Part shown: positions 52,286 to 60,998 of the stretch, in pieces
Layout: every line of letters starts with the position of its first letter
Numbering within the stretch: position 1 is the stretch's first letter
Assembly: GCF_014645735.1 (NCBI RefSeq)
Contig: NZ_BMMH01000013.1
Location: 101,865-165,864 of the forward strand
Length of the DNA stretch: 64,000 bases
Direction of reading: 5' to 3'
Source: Nocardia jinanensis
GTDB taxonomy: Bacteria > Actinomycetota > Actinomycetes > Mycobacteriales > Mycobacteriaceae
Notes under the pieces: generated by a model
Databases searched by the model: none
What the model saw: only the letters and a program-made list of their open reading frames with translations
What the model was told of the DNA's origin: nothing
Program-made: the position numbers and the translations under genes

Positions 52286-53629
52286 TCAGCCACGCTCCGG
52301 AATCCCTTCGCTGCTGCCGAAGCTCGCTTCTTCCGGGCCGACCAGACCGAGCAGGGTCAGCGGGCGCGGCATGACCGCGTTGGTCAGATACGTCACGGTT
52401 ATCGCCCAGCGGTTGATCCCGCGCGGAAGTGCGTAGATGTGATACGCGCGGGTCACCACTTTGGCCGGGAACCCGGACAGACGCACCCCCATCGGATCGG
52501 CGACGGCGAAACCGGGCCCCAGGTCTACGACCAGCCCCATGTCTCGGTGTTTGTACGCCGCCTGTGTGCCGATCCCGAGACCCGCGGCCACATTGCGGGC
52601 CAGGATCTTGCCCTGGCGCGTCGCATGCTGCGCGGTCGGCGGGGTGATCGTTCCCGGTTTCGTCAGATCCGGGACCGCGGCCGCGTCACCGGCGGCGAAG
52701 ACGTCCGGGTGGCCGGGCACCTGTAGGTGAACATCCACGGTGAGCCGCCCGCGTTCCATCGGCAGTCCGAGCGTGCCGAGGACCGGCGCTCCGGTCACGC
52801 CGGTCACCCACGCCACGGTGTAGGTCGCCACAGTCGTGTCGTCGGTGAGCACGACATGATCTCCGGCGAGCTCCTTCAGCGATGTCCCGAGCCGGATATC
52901 GATACCCCGGTCGCGCAGGACAGCGAGCACTTTGTCACTGAGCTTCTCCCCCACCTCCGGCATCACGCGGTCGGCCGTATCGAGCAACACGAACCTGATC
53001 TCGGCGGGATCGAAGCCGCGCCGTTTCGCGTAGGTGTCGGCGAGTGCCCGCAACTGGGCGGTCAGCTCGGTACCGGCGTAGGAGGCGCCGACGACGACCA
53101 CGGTCCGACGGGCCCGCCGCAGGTCCCGGTCCCCTTCGTGATCGGCGAGCTCGAGTTGCCGCAGCAGCTGCTCACGCAGGTACAACGCCTCGGCAACGGT
53201 TTTCAGGCCACGTCCGTGTTCGGCCAGGCCGGGCACATCGAAGAGCCGGGTCACCGATCCCGGGGTGAGTACGAGACGATCCCAGAACAGCGTGCGCGGG
53301 GTGTGGTGCTCGCTGGTAACAGTGATCGTCCTACCGTCCAGGTCGATGGATTCGACCGTTGCCACGACCAACCGGACCCGCGGCAGCGCATCCACCAGCG
53401 AGACAGCGACGAAGCGGGGGTCGATGAGCCCGCCCGCCACGTCCGGCAGCAGCGGCGTGTAGAGCATGTAATCGTTGGGCGTGACGAGTACGACCTCGAT
53501 ATCGCGGTCCTGTTTCGCCAGAACTCGGCACAGTTCACGGGCGCAGGTGAAACCGGCGAACCCGCTTCCCACGATCACCACCCGCTGCGGACCGGTGGTG
53601 CGGTCTGTGTGGTCCTCGACGTCCGGCAC
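52286..53629 (-). CDS. Type II NADH dehydrogenase-like flavoprotein
   Basis: 447 aa from GTG 53629 (AAGGAGG spaced 8 nt; GTG 53635 possible). FAD-binding VVIVGSGFAGFTCARE (about 17-32), NAD-binding VVVVGASYAGTELTAQL (about 175-190) and the second FAD motif HPDVFAAGDAAAVPD (about 310-325) are present. The C-terminus ends in an amphipathic region (RAYHIYALPRGINRWAITVTYLTNAVMPRPL), typical for membrane attachment. Oxidises NADH and reduces quinone without proton pumping. A mini membrane protein lies downstream. Confidence 0.88.
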   Translation of the reverse strand: MPDVEDHTDRTTGPQRVVIVGSGFAGFTCARELCRVLAKQDRDIEVVLVTPNDYMLYTPLLPDVAGGLIDPRFVAVSLVDALPRVRLVVATVESIDLDGRTITVTSEHHTPRTLFWDRLVLTPGSVTRLFDVPGLAEHGRGLKTVAEALYLREQLLRQLELADHEGDRDLRRARRTVVVVGASYAGTELTAQLRALADTYAKRRGFDPAEIRFVLLDTADRVMPEVGEKLSDKVLAVLRDRGIDIRLGTSLKELAGDHVVLTDDTTVATYTVAWVTGVTGAPVLGTLGLPMERGRLTVDVHLQVPGHPDVFAAGDAAAVPDLTKPGTITPPTAQHATRQGKILARNVAAGLGIGTQAAYKHRDMGLVVDLGPGFAVADPMGVRLSGFPAKVVTRAYHIYALPRGINRWAITVTYLTNAVMPRPLTLLGLVGPEEASFGSSEGIPERG

Positions 53630-53649
53630 GGCCACCTCCTCCTTCGTAT

Positions 53650-53880
53650 CGGCTCACTGCGCGATTCCCGCGAGATCGCAGCCGAAACCTCGGGGGTCAC
53701 CGCGCATTGCGCCGCGGCCGGACTCGCCCCGGGACAGTGCATCTCGGTGGTGGCACGGCTGGACGACGCACCCGCCGGTTGCGGCAGTACAGCCTCGTCG
53801 GCCCGCCGGAGGACGGCCGTCTGGTCTTCGCGGTGAAACGGGCCGAAGGCCGGCCCGCGAGCCCGGTCGGCGAAGTGTCG
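53650..53880 (+). pseudogene. Frameshifted fragment of a ferredoxin-reductase-like FAD domain
   Basis: SREIAAETSGVTAHCAAAGLAPGQCISVVARLDDAP in one frame continues in another as RQYSLVGPPEDGRLVFAVKRAEG; RxYS followed by a VKR strand is the FAD-binding signature of ferredoxin-NADP-reductase-like oxidoreductases. One indel near 53775 separates the halves. The NAD-binding and ferredoxin parts are missing and there is no start. It lies in the gap between the divergent NDH-2 start and the MerR end. Confidence 0.45.
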
Positions 53881-53899
53881 ACGGGGCGGAACTCCCCTG

Positions 53900-54592
53900 C
53901 TACTGCGTCCGCAGCAGCATGTGCAGCGCGGCGGCGGCTTCGAACAGGGCCGCGCAGCGAGTATCGATACCGGTGTCCCGCTCGGCCAGAGCTCGGGTGA
54001 TCTCGTCCGATCGCCCGACATCGCGCAGCCTGGGGATCAGCTTCCGCAATGACTCGATACCGTAACCGGCGAGGCGGAGTTGATGGACCAGCCGCGCGGC
54101 CCGGACATCGCCGGGCGTGTACCGACGGGCCGACTGCCCAGCGCGATGCGGTACGACCAATCCCTCCGCGTCCCAGTGCCGCAGCGCCGAAGCCCGGATC
54201 CCGAGGACTCGGGCCAGTTCGGAAATGCTCATGTCATCCGCCGGACGGGTATCGCCGACAGGTTCGTCGGCGATGGCCCGGGCCGCCTCGCGCGCGAACT
54301 CGACATCCCGGCGTTCCCGGTCCAGCCGGGCGTGCGCCCCGTTCAACAGCTCGAACAACCGGGACGGGCCCCTTTCCCGCGCCTCGCGCAGAATCCGCTT
54401 GGCCTCCACCGGGCCGGTACCCGCCGCCAGCGCGCGGTAAGCGCGCACCGACCACAGATGAGCTACGCCGTATACCCGGTAACCGCTGGGCGTACGCGGC
54501 ACGGGAGGCAGGATGCCGTCGCGCTCGAGATTACGCACCTGCTGTACCGAGTAGCCGGTACCGCGGGCGATATCGGCGGTCCGCAATACCAC
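53900..54592 (-). CDS. MerR-type regulator with two HTH domains
   Basis: 230 aa. A first MerR HTH at residues 4-65 (TADIARGTGYSVQQVRNLERDGILPPVPRTPSGYRVY) and a second, independent one at about 130-190 (SISELARVLGIRASALRHWDAEGLVVPHRAGQSARRYTPGDV), then a short helical tail. Two HTHs in one chain could read asymmetric or tandem sites. Start GTG 54592 has GGAAAG upstream. Divergent from the DUF6194 gene; the gap contains the direct repeat CCACAAG TCT CCACAAG, a candidate operator. Confidence 0.8.
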   Translation of the reverse strand: MVLRTADIARGTGYSVQQVRNLERDGILPPVPRTPSGYRVYGVAHLWSVRAYRALAAGTGPVEAKRILREARERGPSRLFELLNGAHARLDRERRDVEFAREAARAIADEPVGDTRPADDMSISELARVLGIRASALRHWDAEGLVVPHRAGQSARRYTPGDVRAARLVHQLRLAGYGIESLRKLIPRLRDVGRSDEITRALAERDTGIDTRCAALFEAAAALHMLLRTQ

Positions 54593-54673
54593 CCGGTTGC
54601 GACTTTCCGCCGCTTGAACAGGCCAGTACTCGCCACAAGTCTCCACAAGCACTTCAATGTAATGCTCGAAGCC

Positions 54674-55144
54674 ATGAACATCGACGAGATCACGGAATTC
54701 CTCGGCGCCCTCGACGGCGTGCTGATCCTGCGACCCGGCCCCGGCGACGGCACCCCCGAGATCGCGTGGGGCGATAAATTCTTCTACTACGCCCCCGACG
54801 GCGAGATCCCGGCCAACACCCAGCCCTTCGCCACGGTCGTCACCAAGAACTACCCCGACGACGAGCGGTCCCGGCTCGACCGATCCGGCGTCTTCCGGGT
54901 GAACATCCAGGTCGGTACGGAGTTGTTCACCACATGGACCGGCCGCGCTCCCCGCGATCCGGAGCCCACCGATACGGACCCGAGTGTGACCGATACCGTG
55001 ATCGCCCACCCGGTGTACGGGAAACTCGGCTGGCTGGCCGTGGTGGCGCCGGGTCCACGGACCACGGAGACCATCCGGGAGCTCCTGCGGGTCGCCTACG
55101 ACCGGGCATGCTCCCGCACGCGGCGCCGCACCGAGAGCCGTTAG
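54674..55144 (+). CDS. DUF6194-family protein
   Basis: 156 aa. IDEITEFLGALDGVLILRPGPGDGTPEIAWGDKFFYYAPDGEIPANTQPFATVVTKNYPDDERSRLDRSGVFRVNI, then HPVYGKLGWLAVVAPG, a layout I recognise as DUF6194, a widespread actinobacterial family of unknown function. ATG 54674 fits homologue starts; ATG 54662 is possible. Neither has a good SD. Confidence 0.75.
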   Translation: MNIDEITEFLGALDGVLILRPGPGDGTPEIAWGDKFFYYAPDGEIPANTQPFATVVTKNYPDDERSRLDRSGVFRVNIQVGTELFTTWTGRAPRDPEPTDTDPSVTDTVIAHPVYGKLGWLAVVAPGPRTTETIRELLRVAYDRACSRTRRRTESR

Positions 55145-55262
55145 CCCATAGATGTACCGGGTGACCCGGCCGCCGCGCGGCAGCACTGCGGCCGGGGCCG
55201 ATCCCGTATTCGTTCGACGCGGGAGAACATGAACCGACCGGTTCACCGCGATCGGCTACTCG

Positions 55263-56423
55263 TCAGGCCACGACCGGGCGCTGGGAGACGCCCACGTATT
55301 CACTCAGCGGCCGGATCAGCGCATTGGATTCGCCCTGTTCGATGATGTGAGCGGTCCAGCCGGTGATACGGCTCATGACGAAGATCGGCGTGAAGACCTC
55401 GATATCGAAGCCGAGCAGGTGATAGGCGGGACCGGTCGGGAAATCGAGGTTCGGCTTGATCCCGGTGGCCTCGTCCATCGCGCGCTCCAGGATCTCGTAG
55501 ATCCGCACCCATTTCTGCCCGTCGGTCGCGGCGGCGATATCCAGGAAGGCCTGCTTCATGGTGGGCACCCGGGAGTCACCGTTCTTGTAGACCCGGTGGC
55601 CGAAGCCCATCACTTTCTCCTTCGCGGCCAGCCTGTCGCGCAACCACCGACTGGCCCGGCCCGGGTCATCGATATCGAGCATATGGTGCATGACCGCCTC
55701 GTTCGCCCCGCCGTGCAGGCTGCCTTTGAGCGCTCCGATGGCTGCGGTGACGGCGCTGTAGATATCCGACAGCGTCGAGGTGACCACCCGGGCGGCGAAG
55801 GTGGAGGCGTTGAAGCTGTGCTCGGCGTAGAGGATCAGGGAAACCTCGAACGCCTTCACCAGTTCCCGGGAGGGGATCGTCGCGAAGCACATGTTCAGGA
55901 AATTCTCGGCGTAACCGAGCTGTGCGTGCGGCGTGATGGGGTCCAGACCGTGACGGCGGCGATGGTCGGCCGCGACGATGGTCGGCAGTACCGCGAACAT
56001 CCGCAACGCCTTGGCTCGGTTGGCCGGGACCGAATTATCGTCCTCGTCGGGGTCTTCGGCTCCCAGGTAGCTGATCGCGGTCCGGACGACATCCATGGGG
56101 TGGCAGGTATCGGGCAGTTTCGCCACCAGTGACAGCAGCGAGCGGTCCGCACGGCGCGAGGCCCGTTCCTGCTGCTGGAAGCGCTCCAGTTCCGCGGCGG
56201 TCGGTAGTTCGCCGTACCAGAGCAGATAGGCCACCTGCTCGAAACTGCAGTGGGCGGCCAGATCCTGCACGGCGTACCCGCGGTAGGTGAGCGAATTGGT
56301 TTCCGGCACCACCTTGGAGATCGCGGTGGTATCGACGACCACCCCTGCCAGACCTTTGTAGATGGTCGGCACAGCGGCCTCGGCCCCACCCCGCACCGGA
56401 TCGCTGAGCGATGCTGTGCTCAT
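55263..56423 (-). CDS. prpC: 2-methylcitrate synthase
   Basis: 386 aa citrate-synthase fold that condenses propionyl-CoA and oxaloacetate. Active-site blocks: GSLHGGANEAVMHHML (His), MGFGHRVYKNGDSR (His), and FPTGPAYHLLGFDIEVFTPIFVMSR with the catalytic Asp/Glu and Arg. Its ATG shares one base with the prpB stop (TGATG). The prpB/prpD context makes it the methylcitrate rather than the housekeeping citrate synthase. Confidence 0.93.
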   Translation of the reverse strand: MSTASLSDPVRGGAEAAVPTIYKGLAGVVVDTTAISKVVPETNSLTYRGYAVQDLAAHCSFEQVAYLLWYGELPTAAELERFQQQERASRRADRSLLSLVAKLPDTCHPMDVVRTAISYLGAEDPDEDDNSVPANRAKALRMFAVLPTIVAADHRRRHGLDPITPHAQLGYAENFLNMCFATIPSRELVKAFEVSLILYAEHSFNASTFAARVVTSTLSDIYSAVTAAIGALKGSLHGGANEAVMHHMLDIDDPGRASRWLRDRLAAKEKVMGFGHRVYKNGDSRVPTMKQAFLDIAAATDGQKWVRIYEILERAMDEATGIKPNLDFPTGPAYHLLGFDIEVFTPIFVMSRITGWTAHIIEQGESNALIRPLSEYVGVSQRPVVA

Positions 56424-57337
56424 CACTGGCCCCTTCCCAGGGTGAAATCGTATACAGCGGAATCGAATTCGTTGTAGCGCTCGTACTGGAGCAGTTCGTA
56501 GAGGCGGCTGCGGTGCTGCATACGATCCAGCAGGCCCGATTGCGTACCTTCGGCGTAGATCTCCCGCAACCCCGCTTCGGCGGCGAACATCGCCAGCCGC
56601 AGGGTGGACACCGGATAGATGACGGCGTTGTAGCCGATCGATTCCAGCGTCGCGGCCGGAATCAATTCGGACTTGCCGAACTCGGTCATATTGGCCAGCA
56701 GCGGGATGGATACCGCGGCACGGAACTGCTCGAAATCCGCGGGGGTGTGCAGCGCCTCGGTGAATATCAGATCTGCGCCGGCCTCGGCGTAGGCCCGTGC
56801 CCGCTCGATCGCCGCGTCGATTCCCTCGATTCCCGCGGCGTCGGTGCGCGCGCAGATCACGAAGTCCGGATCGCGGCGGGCGCAGACCGCGGCACGCAAC
56901 CGGCGAACCATCTCCCCGGTGGGCACGACCGTTTTGCCGTCGAGGTGACCGCAACGCTTCGGGTTGACCTGGTCCTCGAGGTGGCAACCGGCGATCCCGG
57001 CGTCTTCGAGAAAGGTGACCGTCCGAGCAGCACTCATCGGCTCCCCGAAACCGGTATCGGCGTCGATGAGTACCGGCAGATCGGTGACCCGGGCGATCTG
57101 ATGTCCGCGCCCGGATACTTCGGTGAGCGTGGTAAGGCCGATATCCGGCAGCCCCAGATCGGCGGAGAGCACAGCGCCCGAGACGTAGACACCCTCGAAT
57201 CCGATCTCCTGGATCAGCTTCGCCACCAAGGGATTGAAGGCGCCGGGGAAGCGCTGGATACGACCGGAGGCCAGGCCTGCCCGGAAGGCGGAGCGCTTCT
57301 CGGCCGCCGATGTGGAAGCCGCGAGCAGACCGGTCAT
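56423..57337 (-). CDS. prpB: 2-methylisocitrate lyase
   Basis: 304 aa. ICL/PEPM-superfamily barrel: substrate and Mg motifs DADTGFGE (92-99) and EDQVNPKRCGH (121-131; catalytic Cys in KRCGH), and TRTDA-like CARTDA. Splits 2-methylisocitrate into pyruvate and succinate, the last step of the cycle. The ATG overlaps the prpD stop (ATGA). Confidence 0.93.
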   Translation of the reverse strand: MTGLLAASTSAAEKRSAFRAGLASGRIQRFPGAFNPLVAKLIQEIGFEGVYVSGAVLSADLGLPDIGLTTLTEVSGRGHQIARVTDLPVLIDADTGFGEPMSAARTVTFLEDAGIAGCHLEDQVNPKRCGHLDGKTVVPTGEMVRRLRAAVCARRDPDFVICARTDAAGIEGIDAAIERARAYAEAGADLIFTEALHTPADFEQFRAAVSIPLLANMTEFGKSELIPAATLESIGYNAVIYPVSTLRLAMFAAEAGLREIYAEGTQSGLLDRMQHRSRLYELLQYERYNEFDSAVYDFTLGRGQ

Positions 57338-58839
57338 CGGAACAGTCCTTTCGAGGAACGGGGCGCACGGGCGAGCACCTCCGGCGAGACGGTGAAAGTG
57401 AGCTCCGACAACTCACCCGCGGGCACTTCGCCCGCGCGCTGGACCATCTCGAGGAAGCGATCCTGCTCGGCCGGATCGACGACTCCCTCGGCGAGGGTGC
57501 GGAATTTGGCGATGTACTGGTCGCGGGCGAAGGGCCGCGCGCCGAGCGGGTGGGCGTCGGCGACGGCGAGTTCGTCGACGATCACCTCACCGCTCTTCAG
57601 CGTGACCTCGGCGCGGGCGCCGAAGGCCTTCTCGCCGGGGTCGGTGGAGTGGTATCGGCGGGTCCATTCCGGATCCTCGGCGGTGGAGATCTTGCGCCAC
57701 AGTGCCACGGTGTCCGGGCGCTGCGCACGCTCGGGCGCGTAGGAGCGCTCATGGTGCCAGGTGCCGTCCTGCAACGCGACCGCGAAGATGTAGGGCACCG
57801 AATGGTCGAGCGTTTCCCGCGACGCCCTCGGGTCGAACTTCTGCGGGTCGTTCGAACCGGTGCCGATCACCACATGGGTGTGATGGCTGGTGTGCAGCAC
57901 GACGGAGGCGATCTGGTCCAGGTCGCCGATCCGGTCGCGCAGCCGGCGGGCCAGGTCGATCGGGGCCTGGCTCTGGTATTCGGCCGAATGCTCCTTGGTA
58001 TAGGAGTCCAGAATCGCCCGCTTGGGCTCCCCCGGACCGGGCAGCGGCACCGAGTACTCGGCGTCCGGACCACCCAGCAACCAGGCGATCACGCCGTCCT
58101 CGCCCTCCCAGATCGGTGAGGGCGCACCCTCACCGCGCAGCGCCCGGTCGACGGCCTCGACGGCCATCTTCCCGGCGAACGCGGGAGCGTAGGCCTTCCA
58201 GCTCGAGATCTCGCCCTTGCGGGACTGGCGGGTCGCGGTGGTGGTGTGCAACGCCTGGCCGATGGCCTGGTAGACGGTTTCGGCATCGAGTCCGAGCAGC
58301 GTGCCGATACCGGCGGCGGCGGAGGGGCCGAGATGGGCGACGTGATCGATCTTGTGCTCGTGCAGGCAGATCGCGCGGACCAGGTCGATCTGGATCTCGT
58401 ACCCGGTGGCCAGACCGCGGAGGAGATCGCGACCGGACCGGCCGGCGTGCTGGGCGACGGCCAGGATCGACGGAATGTTGTCGCCGGGATGGGAGTATTC
58501 GGCGGCCAGGAAAGTGTCGTGGAAGTCGAGTTCACGCACCGCCACCCCGTTGGCCCAGGCCGCCCACTCCGGGGAGAACCGGCCGTCGACGCCGAAAACG
58601 GTGGCGCCGGGCCGGTATGGGTGGGCCAGCGCCTGCGCACGGGCATTGGCGACCGGGCGGCGGATCAGCGAGGCCGCGGCGACGGCCGCGTTGTCGATGA
58701 TCCGGTTGACGATCATCTCCTCGGTTTCCGGGGCGACCGTCACCGGATCGGTGGCCACCTCCGCGATCCGCCACGCGAGATGCTCTTCGCGGGGGAAGAT
58801 CTCCGCCGAACGGTGGGTGCGGACGAGGTGGTTCTTCAC
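57334..58839 (-). CDS. prpD: 2-methylcitrate dehydratase
   Basis: 501 aa MmgE/PrpD family: GVAVRELDFHDTFLAAEYSHPGDNIPSILAVAQ, HVAHLGPSAAAGIGTLLGLDAETVYQAIGQALHTTTATRQSRKGEISSWKAYAPAFAGKMAVEA and DHSVPYIFAVALQDG are typical. GTG 58839 has GGAGG 9 nt upstream. First gene of prpDBC; the promoter region carries three GCGAAW repeats. Confidence 0.93.
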   Translation of the reverse strand: MKNHLVRTHRSAEIFPREEHLAWRIAEVATDPVTVAPETEEMIVNRIIDNAAVAAASLIRRPVANARAQALAHPYRPGATVFGVDGRFSPEWAAWANGVAVRELDFHDTFLAAEYSHPGDNIPSILAVAQHAGRSGRDLLRGLATGYEIQIDLVRAICLHEHKIDHVAHLGPSAAAGIGTLLGLDAETVYQAIGQALHTTTATRQSRKGEISSWKAYAPAFAGKMAVEAVDRALRGEGAPSPIWEGEDGVIAWLLGGPDAEYSVPLPGPGEPKRAILDSYTKEHSAEYQSQAPIDLARRLRDRIGDLDQIASVVLHTSHHTHVVIGTGSNDPQKFDPRASRETLDHSVPYIFAVALQDGTWHHERSYAPERAQRPDTVALWRKISTAEDPEWTRRYHSTDPGEKAFGARAEVTLKSGEVIVDELAVADAHPLGARPFARDQYIAKFRTLAEGVVDPAEQDRFLEMVQRAGEVPAGELSELTFTVSPEVLARAPRSSKGLFR

Positions 58840-58905
58840 GGTTCAAGGCCTCCATGGGATCAGTGCGATGTGCTCTCACTTGCACGCTACATAGACCCCG
58901 GGCCT

Positions 58906-58975
58906 GCGAAAATACGTCGCAACGGGCGAATTTTGTGTAACCGGACCTGCGAATTTGCGGAATCTGTGTAACGGA
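58906..58975 (-). promoter_or_regulatory. prpD promoter region with repeated GCGAA elements
   Basis: Three plus-strand GCGAA(A/T)-rich elements start at 58906, 58926 and 58949 (20 and 23 bp apart, about two helical turns), and TGTGTAAC(C)GGA occurs twice (58934 and 58965). On the minus strand these read TTCGC and AATTCGC, related to the A/T-flanked TTTGC(A/G) boxes bound by RamB/PrpR proteins. They lie 70-140 bp upstream of prpD, in a position suited to an activator. Confidence 0.5.
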
Positions 58976-59033
58976 GCCGGCGGGCAGGTTCACGACCGCC
59001 GGAGCCGGCCGCTCCCCGGTCGTGCGGGTCCGT

Positions 59034-60461
59034 TCACTCGGTACCGCTCGCCGGTGCGTAGGGAGTGTTCGCCGGACGGTTCTCGTCGGCCGCGAGCGGG
59101 CGGCCGATCTGCGGGAACGCGCGCTGGGCGCATGCGGTGCGCTCACACACCCGGCAGCCGGCACCGATCGGGACGGCGACGGCGGAGTCGTGGATGGGCA
59201 GTCCATGGGAGTAGACCAGCTTCTCCGCGAACGCGAGGTCACAGCCGAGACCGACGGCGAAATCCCGTGCGGGCGCGAGATACCCGGGGTTGTTCTCACC
59301 GGTCGTGCGGGCCAGCCACAGGTAGGTGCGCCCGTCGGGCATCTCGGCTATCTGCGTACGGATCCGGCCGGGGGTGGCGAAAGCGTCGTGAACCACCCAC
59401 AGCGGGCAACTCCCACCGACCCGGGAGAAATGAAATGCCGTCGCGGACTGACGTTTCGAGATATTGCCCGCCCGGTCGGTGCGAACGAAGAAGAACGGTA
59501 CCCCGCGCTGACCGCGCCGCTGCAACGTCGAGAGACGATGGCATACGGTCTCGAAGCCGACCTCGAATTGCGCGGAGAGCAGGTCGATGTCGTAGCGCAA
59601 CCGCTCCGCCGCATCCAGAAAGCGCCCGTAGGGCAGGATCAGGGCGCCCGCGAAGTAATTGGCCAGCCCGATACGCAGCAGTCGGCGCGACTCGGCCGGT
59701 AGTGCCGCGGTCTCCCCCAACAGGTTCTCGATCACATCGGAGCAGGCGAGGAACGCCAGCTGGGTGGCCAGCTGGAATGCCCGCTGCCCGGCGGTGAGCC
59801 GCCGCGCGAGAGTCAGGGTGCGTGCCTGTGGATCGTAGACCCGCTTGGTTCCCGGCCGGCCCGGCTCGCCCGACCGGATCCGCACCGCCACGTCGTAGTC
59901 GTCGCGTAGCAGCCGGGCCAACTGCAGATCCAGCCCGCCGAGAGTGAAACCGCTGTGCGCGAACAATTCCTCGGCGGCGGTGTCGAGAGCGGGGATGTAG
60001 TTCCGGCGGTCGTAGAAGTAGTCGCGCACATCTTCGTACGGCATGGCGGTACGCGGGGGCGCGACCGGACCATCGATTCCGGCCGTGAGTTGTTCGAGCT
60101 GCCCGTTCGCGCTGCGCAGCCGCCGATGCTGGCTGATCAGCAAGCGGGCCGCCGTCGGCACCCGCGAGAGCAGATCGTCGAGTTCGCCGCTGGTCACCGC
60201 CGCGGCTTCCGGGTCCTCGGCGAACACCTCGTGCAGATCGGCCAGCAGCCGCGCGTCGGTCTCCAGCGCGAAGAATCCGACCTCCAGATCGAAGGTCGAG
60301 GTCAAGCGCATCAGCACCGGCACCGTCAGCGGCCGCTGATCGTTCTCCAACTGGTTGACATAGCTCACCGACAGCCCGAGCGCCTTGGCCAGCCCGGATT
60401 GGGACAGCCCCCGCTGCTCACGCAGCACCCGCAGCCGACCACCCGCGTACATCTTCTCCAC
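59034..60461 (-). CDS. prpR: PrpR/RamB-family transcriptional regulator of propionate use
   Basis: 475 aa. N-terminal XRE HTH (GGRLRVLREQRGLSQSGLAKALGLSVSYVNQLENDQRPLTVPVLMRL), a central ImmA/IrrE-like region (RDYFYDRRNYIPALDTAAEELF, LARRLTAGQRAFQLATQLAFL), and a C-terminal GVPFFFVRTDRAGNISKRQSATAFHFSRVGG block ending with GCRVCERTACAQRAFP (Cys436, Cys439, Cys444), likely iron-sulfur ligands. GTG 60461 has AGGAGAGG 9 nt upstream and aligns with homologue starts. It controls prpDBC. Upstream on the same strand are an 18-codon ORF and a cobalamin riboswitch. Confidence 0.9.
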   Translation of the reverse strand: MEKMYAGGRLRVLREQRGLSQSGLAKALGLSVSYVNQLENDQRPLTVPVLMRLTSTFDLEVGFFALETDARLLADLHEVFAEDPEAAAVTSGELDDLLSRVPTAARLLISQHRRLRSANGQLEQLTAGIDGPVAPPRTAMPYEDVRDYFYDRRNYIPALDTAAEELFAHSGFTLGGLDLQLARLLRDDYDVAVRIRSGEPGRPGTKRVYDPQARTLTLARRLTAGQRAFQLATQLAFLACSDVIENLLGETAALPAESRRLLRIGLANYFAGALILPYGRFLDAAERLRYDIDLLSAQFEVGFETVCHRLSTLQRRGQRGVPFFFVRTDRAGNISKRQSATAFHFSRVGGSCPLWVVHDAFATPGRIRTQIAEMPDGRTYLWLARTTGENNPGYLAPARDFAVGLGCDLAFAEKLVYSHGLPIHDSAVAVPIGAGCRVCERTACAQRAFPQIGRPLAADENRPANTPYAPASGTE

Positions 60462-60591
60462 CGCCGAGATCCTCTCCTGGACCGGATGACTGACAAAGGC
60501 CGGACTGCCCGGCGGATATTCGCCCGGGCCTCCGGGCCACGCTCCCGGCCGCAGTTCGCATGTAGGGCCGGTCCCCGCCGCCGACCCGGCT

Positions 60592-60648
60592 TCACCTGTT
60601 CGACAGCGCCCGCACGGTCATCCCGCTCAACTTCGGACAGGTCGGCAC
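60592..60648 (-). CDS. 18-codon ORF between the riboswitch and prpR
   Basis: GTG 60648 has GGAGG at the ideal 7-nt spacing and encodes a short basic peptide (MPTCPKLSGMTVRALSNR). Its SD lies in a small hairpin (60657-60674), so it looks like the translational target of the upstream cobalamin riboswitch. May be a leader peptide; about 130 nt separate its stop from prpR. Confidence 0.5.
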   Translation of the reverse strand: MPTCPKLSGMTVRALSNR

Positions 60649-60656
60649 GGTATGCC

Positions 60657-60674
60657 CTCCTTCGGTGGCAGGAG
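60657..60674 (-). promoter_or_regulatory. SD-sequestering hairpin
   Basis: As RNA from the minus strand, CTCCT (60674-60670) pairs with AGGAG (60661-60657) across an 8-nt loop, hiding the SD of the 18-codon ORF. Plausible expression platform. Confidence 0.5.
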
Positions 60675-60790
60675 CGACCGCAACCCTCCGAACGCGCACG
60701 ACGACATATCCCGGCATCTCCGTACACGTGAACTGCCGGCGTAACGCCCGATCCGCGAGGCGACGGCCGCCGGGCACGGCGTGCCCGGCG

Positions 60791-60998
60791 CAACCGGCAG
60801 GTCTTCGGACTCGCGGGCATCGGCCTCGATCGGCCGGCCCGGGCGAAGTGCTTTCGGGCTGGTACTACGCCGTCGCTTCCCGGGCACGAGACCCAGTGCT
60901 GTATGACAGCGATCGCTCCCGCTCACCGCTGCGGGACAGTCCCGGATTCCCACCGGGTTCCCTCTCGCCCGCCGCTCGGTGAACCCGACCGGCAGGCT
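60791..60998 (-). ncRNA. Cobalamin (B12) riboswitch aptamer
   Basis: Minus-strand RNA carries the three diagnostic conserved blocks in order: GGGAACCCGGTGGGAATCC, then ACTGTCCCGCAGCGGTGA (both within 60917-60963), and near the 3' end GAGTCCGAAGACCTGCC (60796-60812). Conserved spacing and a variable GC-rich arm lie between. A perfect 9-bp hairpin (60769-60789) follows. Downstream on the same strand are the 18-codon ORF, prpR and prpDBC; no cobalamin synthesis, transport or metE gene is in view. Boundaries are approximate. Confidence 0.88.
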
